From assembly GCF_011397635.1 (NCBI RefSeq), contig NC_064760.1:25121356-25185355 (forward strand): 64,000 bases of DNA. The letters run 5' to 3'. Below, one piece after another: positions 46,874 to 58,011 of this stretch (positions within the stretch are counted from its first letter, which is position 1; each line of letters starts with the position of its first letter). The notes below the pieces were generated by a model. The model did not search any database. It was not told the DNA's origin and saw only the letters and a program-made list of their open reading frames with translations. The position numbers were made by a program, and so were the translations under genes. Source of the stretch: Epinephelus fuscoguttatus. Taxonomy: Eukaryota > Chordata > Actinopteri > Perciformes > Serranidae.

Positions 46874-47463
46874 AGCCTTGGTATTGAAGGATGCATCAAA
46901 AGTATTGAATGCATTCATTAGTGTGACTTCAAACATTTTGGGAAATATACTGCTGCTGGTTGCCTGGCAACAGGTTCCAGGCAAGAAGCAGTCAAGCCCA
47001 AAACCCCTCTGCAAAAGATCGTTTTTACTCTTCTTTTAAAGGGATAGTTCGACATTTTGGCAAATTCACCTATTGCCGTAATCCCTATAGTCATATGGGT
47101 AGGTACATTACCTTTAATTGTCAGTGCCTGCAGTTCTGAGATCGGTGGAGCAGAGCTGCCCGCTGAAATGGAGGTGAAAGGTACAGCCCCTTCTCTTCCT
47201 CAAAACTAATCAAATACACCATCAAATGACTCCAAAACACTCTAGTGGTAAACACATGGCTTGCGCATTCCCCACGCTATGAAATAATAATGTATAATTA
47301 AATAACATTACGACATATGAAGCAAATACTCGGAACTACTTTCTTGAGTAAACCACTGGGTGGAGTGACACAGTGCCGTAGTTATTGCTTGTAGCCATTT
47401 GCGGTATTGTCGGCTGGACGCACCAGAAAGTTTGAGGAAAGTTTAGAAGTGTTTTTGTAAATC

Positions 47464-47763
47464 ATGGTTTACACATGCATTGTAAAAGGTTGCGGTAACA
47501 AGCCGAAGACATGGAGCAGAGTGAAGTTTCACGTAGTAGCTACCAACCAAAAATACCGACAGGATAAAACAATGGCTATTTGTGCTGGACATCAACCCCA
47601 ACACGCCTGTGGAAACGGTCTAGAAAATGTTTGTGTGCTCCTGCCATTTTTTACCGGAGGACTACACTGAAAGGATGGAGCGCAGAAGCTCAGGAATGGT
47701 TCAAACTCCTTTCTTGAGGGACACTGCCATACCATCTGTCGGCATCACTAAACGAGCAGACGT
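47464..47763 (+). pseudogene. THAP-domain exon of the Kolobok-like element (frameshifted)
   Basis: MVYTCIVKGCGNKPKTWS and a later VCSCHFLPEDYTERM, in a different frame, are the C-x4-C and C-x2-H parts of a THAP zinc finger. The two parts are separated by a frame change between about 47580 and 47630. A GTAAGT donor follows at 47764, but the downstream transposase exons are not in this element. It would have supplied the DNA-binding part of the transposase. Confidence 0.6.
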
Positions 47764-47921
47764 GGTAAGTGATCGTTGTGTATTTTGCTCAGCAATCTCT
47801 CTGCTGTAATGTTACCTCCATGTTGAGTAACATTAGCCTACAACCCAAGCATGGTTAATAAAGCTAAAATGCAAATGTTGTTGTGGTTATGTTATGGATA
47901 AGTGCTTGCCCAGAGCATATA

Positions 47922-49604
47922 CGGTCCCTGACAAAAGTCTTGTCGCTTATCCAAGTTGTAGGAACAACAAATAATAACTTGACTTGTAGTTGATCAATTG
48001 GAATCAGAAATGGCTTATATGAAAGGCAAAGGCCTCTAGATTATGCTTATTATACCAAAATAAAGTTGTGCATCATTCACTGAGTTTTATCATTTAATTA
48101 GGACAGAAAGGTCAGATCTTGCTTGGACAAAAGTCTTGTCGCATACAAAAATAATGTACTGTAGAAATGATACTTTATTTTGAATACACAAACATGCTCC
48201 AATAACATCAGAACATAAAGTCATGGTGCCTTGGGAAAAAGAATTAATATCGTGTATGACTCCCATGAGCTTGGAGGACTGCATCCATACATCTCGGCAA
48301 TGACTCAAATAACTTATTGATGAAGTCATCTGGAATGGCAAAGAAAGCAGTCTTGCAGGACTCCCAGAGTTCATCAAGATTCTTTGGTTTCATCTTCCAA
48401 GCCCCCTCCTTCATCGTACCCCAGACATGCTCAATAATGTTCATGTCTGGTGATTGGGCTGGCCAATCCTGGAGCACCTTGACCTTCTTCACTTTCAGGA
48501 ACTTTGATGTGGAAGCTGAAGTATGAGAAGGAGCACCGTCCTGCTGAAGAATTTGCCCTCTCTTGTGGTTTGGAATGTAATGGGCAGCGAGAACCTCTTG
48601 ATACCTCAGGCTGTTGATGTTGCCATCCACTCTGCAGATCTCTCGCACACCCCCATACTGGATGTAACCCCAAACCATGATTTTTCCTCCACCAAACTTG
48701 ACTGTTTTCTGGGTGAATCTTGGGTCCATGCGGGTTCCAACAGGTCTTCTGCAGTATTTGCGGCGATTGGGATGCAGCTGAATGGATGATTCATCAGAAA
48801 AATCAACCTTCTGCCACTTTTCCACCGTCCATCCTTTCTGCAAGCTGTGGGCCTTGGCAAGTGCAACACGATTCTTTTGTTGTCTTCTGTTTAATGCTGG
48901 TTTGTGAGCAGTAATTCGGCCATGGAGACCATTGCGTGAGAGAATTCGACAAACTGTTCTGGTAGATACAGGGGTTTCTGGTGACCAATTCTGATGTAGC
49001 TCTGCTGCATTTGAAAAAGGGCTGGCCCTGGACTGCCGAAGCAACAAACAGTCCTCTCTAACAGTTGTCTTACGGGGTCTGCCTGACCTGGGCTTGTCAT
49101 GAACGTCACCAGTTTCTTCAAATCTTTTTTTTATCCTCTCCACTTGACATTTGGATACACTGAAGATGTCTGCCACCTCAGCAGCAGACTTGGTCTTCAG
49201 GCTCTTGATGATCAGCACTTTGGTCTGTGGTTGAATCTTTGGCATGTTGTCAGCGGTCAGGTTGCATTTCACATGAAGGTCTCGTGTGCTGGGGTTCTTT
49301 TTATACACACCTAGGAATGTGTTAATTACAGTATTTGTCACAGGTGGAGCTCTAATCTGTGATTGGTTGAATCGCTTAAAGACACGACAAGACTTTTGTC
49401 CAAGCAAAATCTGACCTTTCTGTCCTAATTAAATGATAAAACTCAGTGAATGACACACAACTTTATTTTGGTATAATAAGCATAATCTAAAGACCTTTGC
49501 CTTTCATATAAGCTATTTCTGATCCCAATTGATCAACTACAAGTCAGGTTATTATTTGTTGTTCCTACAACTAGGATAAGCGATAAGACTTTTGTCAGGG
49601 ACTG
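47922..49604 (-). mobile_element. Tc1/mariner transposon with TA duplication
   Basis: A 1683-bp element between TA dinucleotides (47920-47921 and 49605-49606). Its ends are long inverted repeats of about 200 bp starting C(A/G)GTCCCTGACAAAAGTC. The left terminus has CGG where the right has CAG. It sits inside the Kolobok-like element and so is younger than it. Confidence 0.85.
48244..49245 (-). CDS. Tc1-like transposase, uninterrupted
   Basis: 333 codons from MPKIQPQTK, close to the usual 340 residues; an upstream in-frame ATG at 49407 lies near the terminal repeat and is unlikely to be used. The N-terminal part has paired helix-turn-helix motifs (SAAEVADIFSVSKCQVERI) and the GRPRKT linker. 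The catalytic residues are present: D in VDFSDESS, D in LQQDGAPSH and E in NIIEHVWG. By my count 35 residues lie between the second D and the E, one more than in classical Tc1 (34). It would cut and paste the element at TA sites. No stop or frameshift was seen, which is unusual for Tc1 copies in fish genomes. Activity cannot be judged from sequence alone. Confidence 0.8.
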   Translation of the reverse strand: MPKIQPQTKVLIIKSLKTKSAAEVADIFSVSKCQVERIKKRFEETGDVHDKPRSGRPRKTTVREDCLLLRQSRASPFSNAAELHQNWSPETPVSTRTVCRILSRNGLHGRITAHKPALNRRQQKNRVALAKAHSLQKGWTVEKWQKVDFSDESSIQLHPNRRKYCRRPVGTRMDPRFTQKTVKFGGGKIMVWGYIQYGGVREICRVDGNINSLRYQEVLAAHYIPNHKRGQILQQDGAPSHTSASTSKFLKVKKVKVLQDWPAQSPDMNIIEHVWGTMKEGAWKMKPKNLDELWESCKTAFFAIPDDFINKLFESLPRCMDAVLQAHGSHTRY

Positions 49605-49899
49605 TAGTGAAGTGACTGGCATTACTTCTCATTGTTGGGAATAAACAGACTGCTAGGGAACATTTTATGTTGTTATTCCTTCAGGAGTTGTGGTGATTGA
49701 TGAGTGTGGAGTTAGCATGTTCTCCCCGTGTTCCGGTGATTATTTTGAGGCGTACTCTATATTTATATTGCACAGGTGTACCTAATAAAGTAAGCCCCAC
49801 ATTTACACCACCGGCTCTGGGTCTCCCCTCAGCACCTGGTTGCTCGGCAGCCTCTACCTCTCTTCTTGCTCTCTCTTCTTCCAAAACCTGTAACTCTTA

Positions 49900-50526
49900 C
49901 TGTGCGTTCACACCAAACGCGATGGACGCGATGTCATCACCCATAATGCGAGTATCGCGTCGCTTGATCACAAATGTCACCTTTTTGGTCATCGCTTCAT
50001 CGCTTCAGTCGCAATGACGCAACCCTCCTCCCGCAATTTTCTTCACCTCCCGCAATTTTCTTGTCAACCATGGCTGAGTTAACTACCGTAACAAGCTAAA
50101 TATTCACAACTTACCAGGAAGCTGCACCTCCTCGCTGACCTTCTTCCAGGCCATTTCTTTTCTATTACGGTCCCGGTAAAAAGGTGACGTTGTGTCACAT
50201 AGCTCGGTGTACCCACACACAGCCACAATGATTCTTTCCTCCATTTTTTGAAATGTGCGTCTGACGTAACTACATCGGTGACGTGGTTGGATATCAACGC
50301 TGATTGGATGTCGTGGCACAGCGTCACACGATGTCGCTTGAAAAGTTCAAATTTTTCAACTTCAAACAACACACGCGATGAGGCGATGGACGCGTCATTG
50401 CTTCATCGCGTTGCTCTTATCGCCTGAAACGCGTCGCCTGAAGCGACATTGCGTGTCATTTACATTGATTTTGAACAGAAACTTGTGGCGTTCATCGCAT
50501 CCATCGCGTTTGGTGTGAACGCACAG
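49900..50526. mobile_element. PIF/Harbinger-type MITE with a MADF-domain remnant
   Basis: CTGTGCGTTCACACCAAACG at the left is the inverse of the right end, and both ends are flanked by TTA (49897-49899, 50527-50529), the usual Harbinger target. The minus strand near 50104-50250 encodes MEERIIVAVCGYTELCDTTS and MAWKKVSEEVQLPG, a piece of the MADF/Myb-like accessory protein of these elements. At 627 bp it is non-autonomous. It inserted into the Kolobok-like element. Confidence 0.75.
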
Positions 50527-51004
50527 TTACTCTGTATATTCTGGCTTCTTCTCAACAAACTTGTTGTTTTGATAACGGGAGTAGCTGCAATAAACATACG
50601 CTGTTTGAAATCACTCTGCCGAGCAAGTGCTGTATGTCCTGAATGTAGTTCTGGCTGTGCATTTGGCTTCAAAACAACTCTGTCTCATAATACTACATTA
50701 TTATTTCATAGCGTGGTGAATGTGTAAACTACAAGTTGTCCACAAGAGCGTCTTGGAGTCATTTGATGGTGTATTTGATTAGTTTAGAGGGAGAGAGGGA
50801 CCTGTACCGTTCACCTCCATTCTGTGCGCTCAGCTCTGTTCCACCGATCTCAGAACAGCAGGCACTGACAATTAAAGGTAATGTACCTGCCCATATGACT
50901 ATAGGGATTACGGCAATATACGAATTTGCCAAATTGTCGAACTATCCCTTTAAGGGATTAAACAAACAGTATATAAAGTGGTAATTAGTGGTGCTGAAAG
51001 TTAC

Positions 51005-51165
51005 TTTCCTCTGTACAGAGCCAAGCTAGCTGTGTTTATAAGCTAAGCTAACCAGCTGCTGGCTGTAGCTTTATATTTACTGGGCAGACAGTGAGAGAGA
51101 GTGTTATCAATTCCTCTCATCTGTCGGCAAAAAAATCCCAAAACTAATATATATCCCAAAATGTG
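51005..51165. repeat. Interspersed repeat 'gctaagctaaccagctgctggc', copy A
   Basis: Related to 63540-63690 ('gctaagctaaccagctgcttgc', then a stretch near 'gagagtg' and 'cccaaaatgt'), with a reverse-oriented fragment near 42255-42335. It is a common fish repeat whose class I cannot name. Confidence 0.5.
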
Positions 51166-52016
51166 TGACAGAAAGAGTGAAGACCATATTTTGCATCTAT
51201 TCTCTAAATTGAGAGTGCTTGCATTATTTACAGTAATTCCTACCTCACTTGAGCTCCCTCAAAGAGCTCATCAGTTTCTAATAGTACTGACTAATTCTTG
51301 CAGTCCTGGCAGAGACACATCATTTATTACTGACCAGCTTGACTGTGAACATTTTCAGGAAAAACTAAAACATAAAACAGCCTTATCTCTGCAAAGCTCT
51401 CTGTATTTAAAACTGGTAAACATGTCCTCGTTGTAGTTAAGTGTAGATTCTGAACTGTACAGTAGATGTGTATTATTTCTTTTCCTTAGATGAGTCACAA
51501 ACAAAGATATCTAAATGTGTTGAAGTTATAGTGATTGTTTGATAACTAATAATAGGAGCCTATCATGAGCACCGATTGCCTTTTCCTTGCATATTTTCAG
51601 TGGCATAAAAACACATCTGCGCTCTGTTATAACATTGTACCGCAAGTGCATTACTAATTACTAAAGAAATTACTAATTTTCACTTTACATAAATCAGTAC
51701 ATGTGTGACTTTTACAGGCACACACACACACATACAGGTGCGCCTCATAAACTTGACTACAGCTGCAAACTGCTCATCTCTGCATGTCTTCATTTTATCA
51801 GTATCACTCTCACATGTGCACTTAACACAATACAACACAAGAGCCATATTTTGAAGCTTTAATGTTTTTTTATTAAAGTGTTGTCTGCTGTTTTGATTGT
51901 GATTTGAGAGTTGACAGTTATTTAAATATGTAAATTTGTGTTAATATGGTTTTGTTTTACTAACACACTGGGACCTTTTTGAGAACCAAATATGTTGTAA
52001 AATTCATGTAAAAAAA

Positions 52017-52033
<17 letters not shown>
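51166..52033. other. Intergenic DNA without recognised features
   Basis: AT-rich sequence ending in an A-run (about 52011-52034) next to a TA microsatellite. Short reading frames here have no recognisable family. Confidence 0.5.
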
Positions 52034-52050
<17 letters not shown>

Positions 52051-52063
52051 TCATGTATATATA

Positions 52064-53687
52064 CAGTACAGGCCAAAAGTTTGGACACACCTTCTCATTC
52101 AATGCGTTTTCTTTATTTTCATGACTATTTACATTGTAGATTCTCACTGAAGGCATCAAAACTATGAATGAACACATGTGGAGTTATGTACTTAACAAAA
52201 AAAGGTGAAATAACTGAAAACATGTTTTATATTCTAGTTTCTTCAAAATAGCCACCCTTTGCTCTGATTACTGCTTTGCACACTCTTGGCATTCTCTCCA
52301 TGAGCTTCAAAAGGTAGTCACCTGAAATGGTTTTCCAACAGTCTTGAAGGAGTTCCCAGAGGTGTTTAGCACTTGTTGGCCCCTTTGCCTTCACTCTGCG
52401 GTCCAGCTCACCCCAAACCATCTCGATTGGGTTCAGGTCCGGTGACTGTGGAGGCCAGGTCATCTGCCGCAGCACTCCATCACTCTCCTTCTTGGTCAAA
52501 TAGCCCTTACACAGCCTGGAGGTGTGTTTGGGGTCATTGTCCTGTTGAAAAATAAATGATCGTCCAACTAAACGCAAACCGGATGGGATGGCATGTCGCT
52601 GCAGGATGCTGTGGTAGCCATGCTGGTTCAGTGTGCCTCAATTTTGAATAAACCCCCAACAGTGTCACCAGTAAAATACCCCCACACCATCACACCTCCT
52701 CCTCCATGCTTCACAGTGGGAACCAGGCATGTGGAATCCATCCGTTCACCTTTTCTGCGTCTCACAAAGACACGGCGGTTGGAACCAAAGATCTCAAATT
52801 TGGACTCATCAGACCAAAGCACAGAGTTCCACTGGTCTAATGTCCATTCCTTGTGTTTCTTGGCCCAAACAAATCTCCTCTGCTTGTTGCCTCTCCTTAG
52901 CAGTGGTTTCCTAGCAGCTATTTGACCATGAAGGCCTGATTCGCGCAGTCTCCTCTTAACAGTTGTTCTAGAGATGGGTCTGCTGCTAGAACTCTGTGTG
53001 GCATTCATCTGGTCTCTGATCTGAGCTGCTGTTAACTTGCGATTTCTGAGGCTGGTGACTCGGATGAACTTATCCTCAGAAGCAGAGGTGACTCTTGGTC
53101 TTCCTTTCCTGGGTCGGTCCTCATGTGTGCCAGTTTCGTTGTAGCGCTTGATGGTTTTTGCGACTCCACTTGGGGACACATTTAAAGCTTTTGCAATTTT
53201 CCAGACTGACTGACCTTCATTTCTTAAAGTAATGATGGCCACTCGTTTTTCTTTAGTTAGCTGATTGGTTCTTGCCATAATATGAATTTTAACAGTTGTC
53301 CAATAGGGCTGTCGGCTGTGTATTAACCTGACTTCTGCACAACACAACTGATGGTCCCAACCCCATTGATAAAGCAAGAAATTCCACTAATTAACCCTGA
53401 TAAGGCACACCTGTGAAGTGGAAACCATTTCAGGTGACTACCTCTTGAAGCTCATGGAGAGAATGCCAAGAGTGTGCAAAGCAGTAATCAGAGCAAAGGG
53501 TGGCTATTTTGAAGAAACTAGAATATAAAACATGTTTTCAGTTATTTCACCTTTTTTGTTAAGTACATAACTCCACATGTGTTCATTCATAGTTTTGATG
53601 CCTTCAGTGAGAATCTACAATGTAAATAGTCATGAAAATAAAGAAAACGCATTGAATGAGAAGGTGTGTCCAAACTTTTGGCCTGTA

Positions 53688-53690
<3 letters not shown>
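52064..53690 (-). mobile_element. Second Tc1/mariner transposon (different family)
   Basis: A 1627-bp element with termini CAGTACAGGCCAAAAGTTTG, long inverted repeats of about 200 bp, and TA on both sides (52062-52063, 53691-53692). TA-rich microsatellites lie on both flanks, as expected for insertion at a TA repeat. Its ends and protein are clearly distinct from the element at 47922. Confidence 0.9.
52227..53278 (-). pseudogene. Tc1 transposase broken by one frameshift
   Basis: The N-terminal part (MARTNQLTKEKRVAIITLRN, then GRPRVTS) and first catalytic aspartate (VLWSDESKFEIFG) are in one frame down to about 52630. The rest (FQQDNDPKHTS, SPDLNPIEMVWG) continues in another frame. Comparison with the family suggests a one-base loss around 52628 where FKIE-GTLNQHG is expected. 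The catalytic triad itself is preserved, with the usual 34-residue family layout plus a small loop. The copy cannot make its own transposase. Confidence 0.8.

Positions 53691-53740
<50 letters not shown>
53691..53740. repeat. (TA)n microsatellite at the Tc1 flank
   Basis: A long TA dinucleotide run begins exactly at the TA duplication of the Tc1 element. A shorter run lies at 52034-52051 on the other side, so the element probably split one microsatellite. Confidence 0.9.
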
Positions 53741-53743
<3 letters not shown>

Positions 53744-56700
53744 TGTATGTCTAAACAAGTAAGCAACTTGTCTTTGTATCGTCGTGTATTAAGACTTTGT
53801 GTCAGGTGCAATAAATCCAATACTACTCAACTATGTTTTTTTTCCAACTGTCTCCATGTCTCCACATACAACTTGATTTATTGTAGTTCTGTGACAACAC
53901 CATCCACCCAACATGTCACCACACAGCCAAAAGCTCATCCAAGCATATAAATTCCTTCCCACCTACCAACCAGTTCACAGAGTGAACTGAGCAGAAGTTA
54001 GAGTACGACAGAGGCCTTTGTGTGTCATACTGAGTCATAAATCTGTTCCTTGTATGAGACAATAACCAATTATTTGTAGACACATTTGTCACCCTCAGTG
54101 ATCCTGAAAATCTCAAGTTGACCATGTCACTGTGCTTTAAGTGGGACTGCTGTGGATTAACGCCTCACTGCATATGCTGCAACACGCTTTAAGAAATCTT
54201 TATATAGATATATAACCCTAATTATGAGGGGAAAAAAATGACTCCTGACTTTACCACTGATCTGTACTGCTCCTTTTCACGTTTAAACTAATAGTGGGAA
54301 AATGCTTTTCATAGTTACCTGATAAAAAAAAATATCAACTTGAATCATCCATAGGAATTAAATCTTGTCTCTCTCTTGTCTCTTAGAGTTGATTTTAATC
54401 ATATAATTCATAATCTATCTCTCTCTCTCATTTAAAACCTAAGGTCAGATGTTACAGTCGCATTTAAATCTCTTGACAATCTGCACTGCACATGAACTGA
54501 AGCTGTAGTATGTGTGCCAGTTAGAGACAAAAACTGGACTTTATTAAAAATACTTTTAATCACTGAAGTTTGGGCATCAGAACTGTGAATTCAGCTTAAA
54601 TGAATCAAAGTAGCTGCATAATTTTAATGTGAAATCATGAGTTAAATACAATGTATGGGTGTGTGTTAATGTTTCTTTTGGAAGTTTAGATGAAGACATT
54701 TCATTGAAATTTGCACACAAGTCACTTGGGGGCAGTGGAAACAAGTTGTGAACAGAACACTGACACACAGTATTATATCATGATATGAAGATGGAGGTGG
54801 CAGGGCTGGCAGCTAGCAGCTAATGGTGCTAACAGCACATACAGGACTAACAATGGCAACAGTGCTAACAGAGCTAAGGGTGTTAACATGGTGGTGACCA
54901 GAGGGTGAGTGTTACCCCTCCGTGACGCTGTATGAGCACACTGCAGAGCTGTGGTGATGAGCTAGGTGGTGGGATACACGCACAGGAATCATACACATGT
55001 ATGGGTGGTCGTGGGCTACCACAACAAAAAACAAAGAAGCTCTGATTATAACACAGACACAGGGAGCATGACTTCATGGTCTAACAGGACACCATTATTC
55101 CACTATATCTTTACATGACAAAAAGCTGTTTGCTGCTATATTAATGCTCTGATTATTACAGTTTATTTAAACGTCATAGCAAACTAAATAGATTAAAGTT
55201 GCTTATTTACACTTTCTATAGTCCTGGAATGTTAGCATTTATTTGGAGTTGTGTTTCTGGCCATCTGGTGAGTGTCCGTCCAATATTTGCTCTTGTTTTA
55301 GCTCTGTTTTGTTCTCCACCTTCTCCTGAGGGAAATATCTGGTTCTTTAGCTGCTAGATTCTCCACTATAGGTGCGTTTCCACCTTTTTATATGAATCTT
55401 GAATCTTGAAATACCACAAAAAAACTTTTTTACACAAAAGTTGATCTATGGATAAAAGGTAAATGCGGCTATTTGCAATGGAGATAGAGTCAGCAAATAA
55501 ATGATGCGTACAGTCATGACGCACCATCATTGCACAGGCTACTGTAAGTGCTCTCTGTCGTCACTGAAGGCTTTTAAACATGCTTAAGTTGGCTGAAGTC
55601 TTCCAAGAGCACAGAGCTATGTCCATTTTCCGGTGTTCTCTCCGTTATTACATCCATTGCTGCTTTTATTTATGTCATCTCGTTGCGCTCTCCCCTGCAG
55701 TGGCACCTGACTGGAGAATTAGTGCCATCTACTGCTTATCTTAATAAACCCAATATTCACATAACAGTAGAGGATGAAAAGCAAATAAATGCGCATTTTG
55801 TTTTGCTGATTTTCTGAGAATTTGGTTAAAACTTACTCTACATTTTGATGGAACCCAACTAATTTTCACCACCTTGTTGCTAAGTTTGTTTGTTTGTTTG
55901 TTTGCTATAAGGCTTTTTAGAGCTATTTTATTGAAAATAGATGAGTGCTGCAGCCGAAAATGACGCAGTGAGAGTTAACCTAAACAGTCAAGTTGCTGGC
56001 CAGAAAACAAAAACAGTTAGCTGAAAGAGGCTTTACAGCTCCGTGTAGCTGGGATGAACTGCAGTAAGGTTGTAATTCTCTGTGATTTGACACCTTTTAC
56101 ATTACACAGTCATTTGATCCATTGTTATAAAAATATTAATCAAAGCAGCTTACAAGTCAAAGGCTCCATTTACATAAACATCTGTGTAATCTTCTCATAT
56201 AAGGCATTTTATTTTTACACTAAGATTATATTATATTATTATAACGGTTGCATTTAGGTCTAAAATCAGATTATCATCACTCTCCATCTTTGTCTCAGTG
56301 ATGATGCAGGGAGATGGTAACACTGTGGATTCATATCTGGCCCACTTGGCAATCCACCACAGCGAAGCGTAGGAGTGAAGTGAGTGTGAATGATAACTCT
56401 GGCTCTGAGGTCAGGTTGTTCCACTCGGCTGGAGTGGCAGTGGGGAGGAAGATCGTTGGTGCGAACCTGGAGGATCAAAAATGCTTCCAGCTGACTGAGC
56501 AGCAGGGAACCAACCAGGCAAAGGGACTTAAGAGGCCGTAAACAGGCACGGGGGTCAGTCTGGGTTGAAGATACTAAGTTGGTTGTGGTGAGTTAGAAGT
56601 GAGACATCAAACGATGACTGCTTTATACCGGTTTATTCCAGTTTCCTGATTAAGCAGATCTAAAATACTTTCCACCCACACGTCTGTTTGTCGGTCGACC

Positions 56701-56833
56701 ACTTTGGCTCTCACTAAATTATCTCAGCAACTATGGGAAGGCTTGCCCTGACACAAGTATCAGTAAAGAGTGCTCTTAAGACTTTTCTCCTGACTTTTTA
56801 GCTAAGGCCACCGTCAGGTCACATTTTGGATTT
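53741..56833. other. Gene-poor interval without recognised features
   Basis: About 3 kb of ordinary non-coding DNA. 54780-54900 is rich in 'gctaac/gctaa' repeats. No exon with convincing splice sites or protein similarity was seen on either strand. Confidence 0.5.
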
Positions 56834-57003
56834 GTGGTGCGTCCAGTAGCTCAGTGGGTAGAGCAGGCGTTCCATGTACAAAGGCAATCTCCTTGCCTGC
56901 AGCCTGCAGCCCTTTGCCACATGTCATCCCCTCCCCCCCTTTCAGACTTTACTACTGCCCTGTCAAATAAAGGCAAACAGCCAAAAAATAATATAAAAAA
57001 TGG
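56834..57003 (+). mobile_element. tRNA-derived SINE lacking its B box
   Basis: TAGCTCAGTGGGTAGAGC at 56847-56864 is a tRNA-like pol III A box. The body (tgccacatgtcatcccctcc, then a 'caaataaaggcaaacagcc' tail and A-rich end) matches a SINE common in spiny-rayed fish. The GGTTCGATTCC-type B box expected after 'ttgcctgcag' is missing, so this copy has an internal deletion and should not be transcribed efficiently. Confidence 0.65.
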
Positions 57004-57059
57004 ATTTGTCTGGTACTTTAGTTTATGACCAAACACCCTGGATATAGAAAGAGAACTGG

Positions 57060-57460
57060 ATACAGCATTGGAGGTGAAAGCTGTTCAGTGGCACATGAAA
57101 CCAGAGACATTTGACTCCCAGGGTGTCATATCACCGGGATCTTCTGCATCATTGGGCCCACAGAGCAAGCGTACTTCACCAGCTCAGGTTTAGTCCTCCA
57201 CTAACAATGATTTAATTGTGCGGCTCCTCTAGACTTGTGAAATCGTATCCAACCGGATCAAATCCTGATTGTGAAACTAGTAATTCTGCAGTGGTTGTTC
57301 TGCTCCAAAAAACATCATCCACTGATTTACAGAGGTCTCTTTCACAATGTATTTTTGCACCTAATGGCATCACGTGACGGACCCAGAGGTCATAGTTAAA
57401 TGATTTGTCCACTGTGTCAAATTGGCATCAAAGCCCAGTACACTTCCTGGGGGGCTGCCA
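57060..57460. repeat. Unclassified interspersed repeat, copy B
   Basis: Related to 3330-3760 (see that entry), for example 'cagtggcacatgaaaccaga' and 'cccagtacacttcctggggg'. No coding potential is evident. Confidence 0.45.
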
Positions 57461-57892
57461 AACACCCACAGACCTCATAACATTCCCATCAGCCCCAGCT
57501 GTAATTTGTGTTTAGTGCTTAACACTTAACTAAGATAGTGAACATGGTAATCCTAACCTGCTAAACATCAGCATGTCAGCTTTGTCATTGTGAGGATGTT
57601 GGCATGCTGACATTAGCATGGCTGTGAACTCTGTCTTGTTTTAATTGACTAATTATGTGAAAATTTGCCTTGATTTTTATTTTTACACAATCATGATAAA
57701 GAGAATACAGACAGAGGACAGAATTATCCACTCCTCTGTGCACACTGGTCTTGCTGTTGCAGCCTTTCACTATCTTTGTGTGTCAGTGCTTAGTTATTTA
57801 TTACAGTAAAAATATTTCATGTGCTTTCATTATTTTTGGCATTTCCTCAAGGCAAACAAAAAGCATTTCTGATTAAAAATCCCAGAGATTAC

Positions 57893-57898
57893 TTTATT
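57893..57898 (-). other. tmem109 polyadenylation signal
   Basis: AATAAA on the minus strand, about 115 bases past the tmem109 stop codon. Confidence 0.55.
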
Positions 57899-58011
57899 TC
57901 CCATAATAGATTGACACACACATAGAAACCATCAATGCTTCTGTTTTCTTAGCCAACATTACCATCACCTTTGTCCATCTTAACTCCTTTCCCTCCACCC
58001 ATCTGCGGTCA

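Larger units (their letters stand above)
47040..50949 (+). mobile_element. Kolobok-like DNA transposon with nested insertions
   Basis: AGGGATAGTTCGACA... starts after TTAA (47036-47039), and its inverted copy ...CGAACTATCCCT ends before TTAA (50950-50953). The inverted repeats stay similar for about 250 bases. Inside are a THAP-domain remnant, a whole Tc1 element and a Harbinger-type MITE. TTAA duplication plus a THAP domain point to the Kolobok superfamily. No full Kolobok transposase is present, so it depends on another copy to move. Confidence 0.7.

Noticed and set aside
56834-56910. Possible tRNA gene (TAGCTCAGTGGGTAGAGC)
   Set aside because: No cloverleaf closes and no B box follows; the body and tail identify a SINE.
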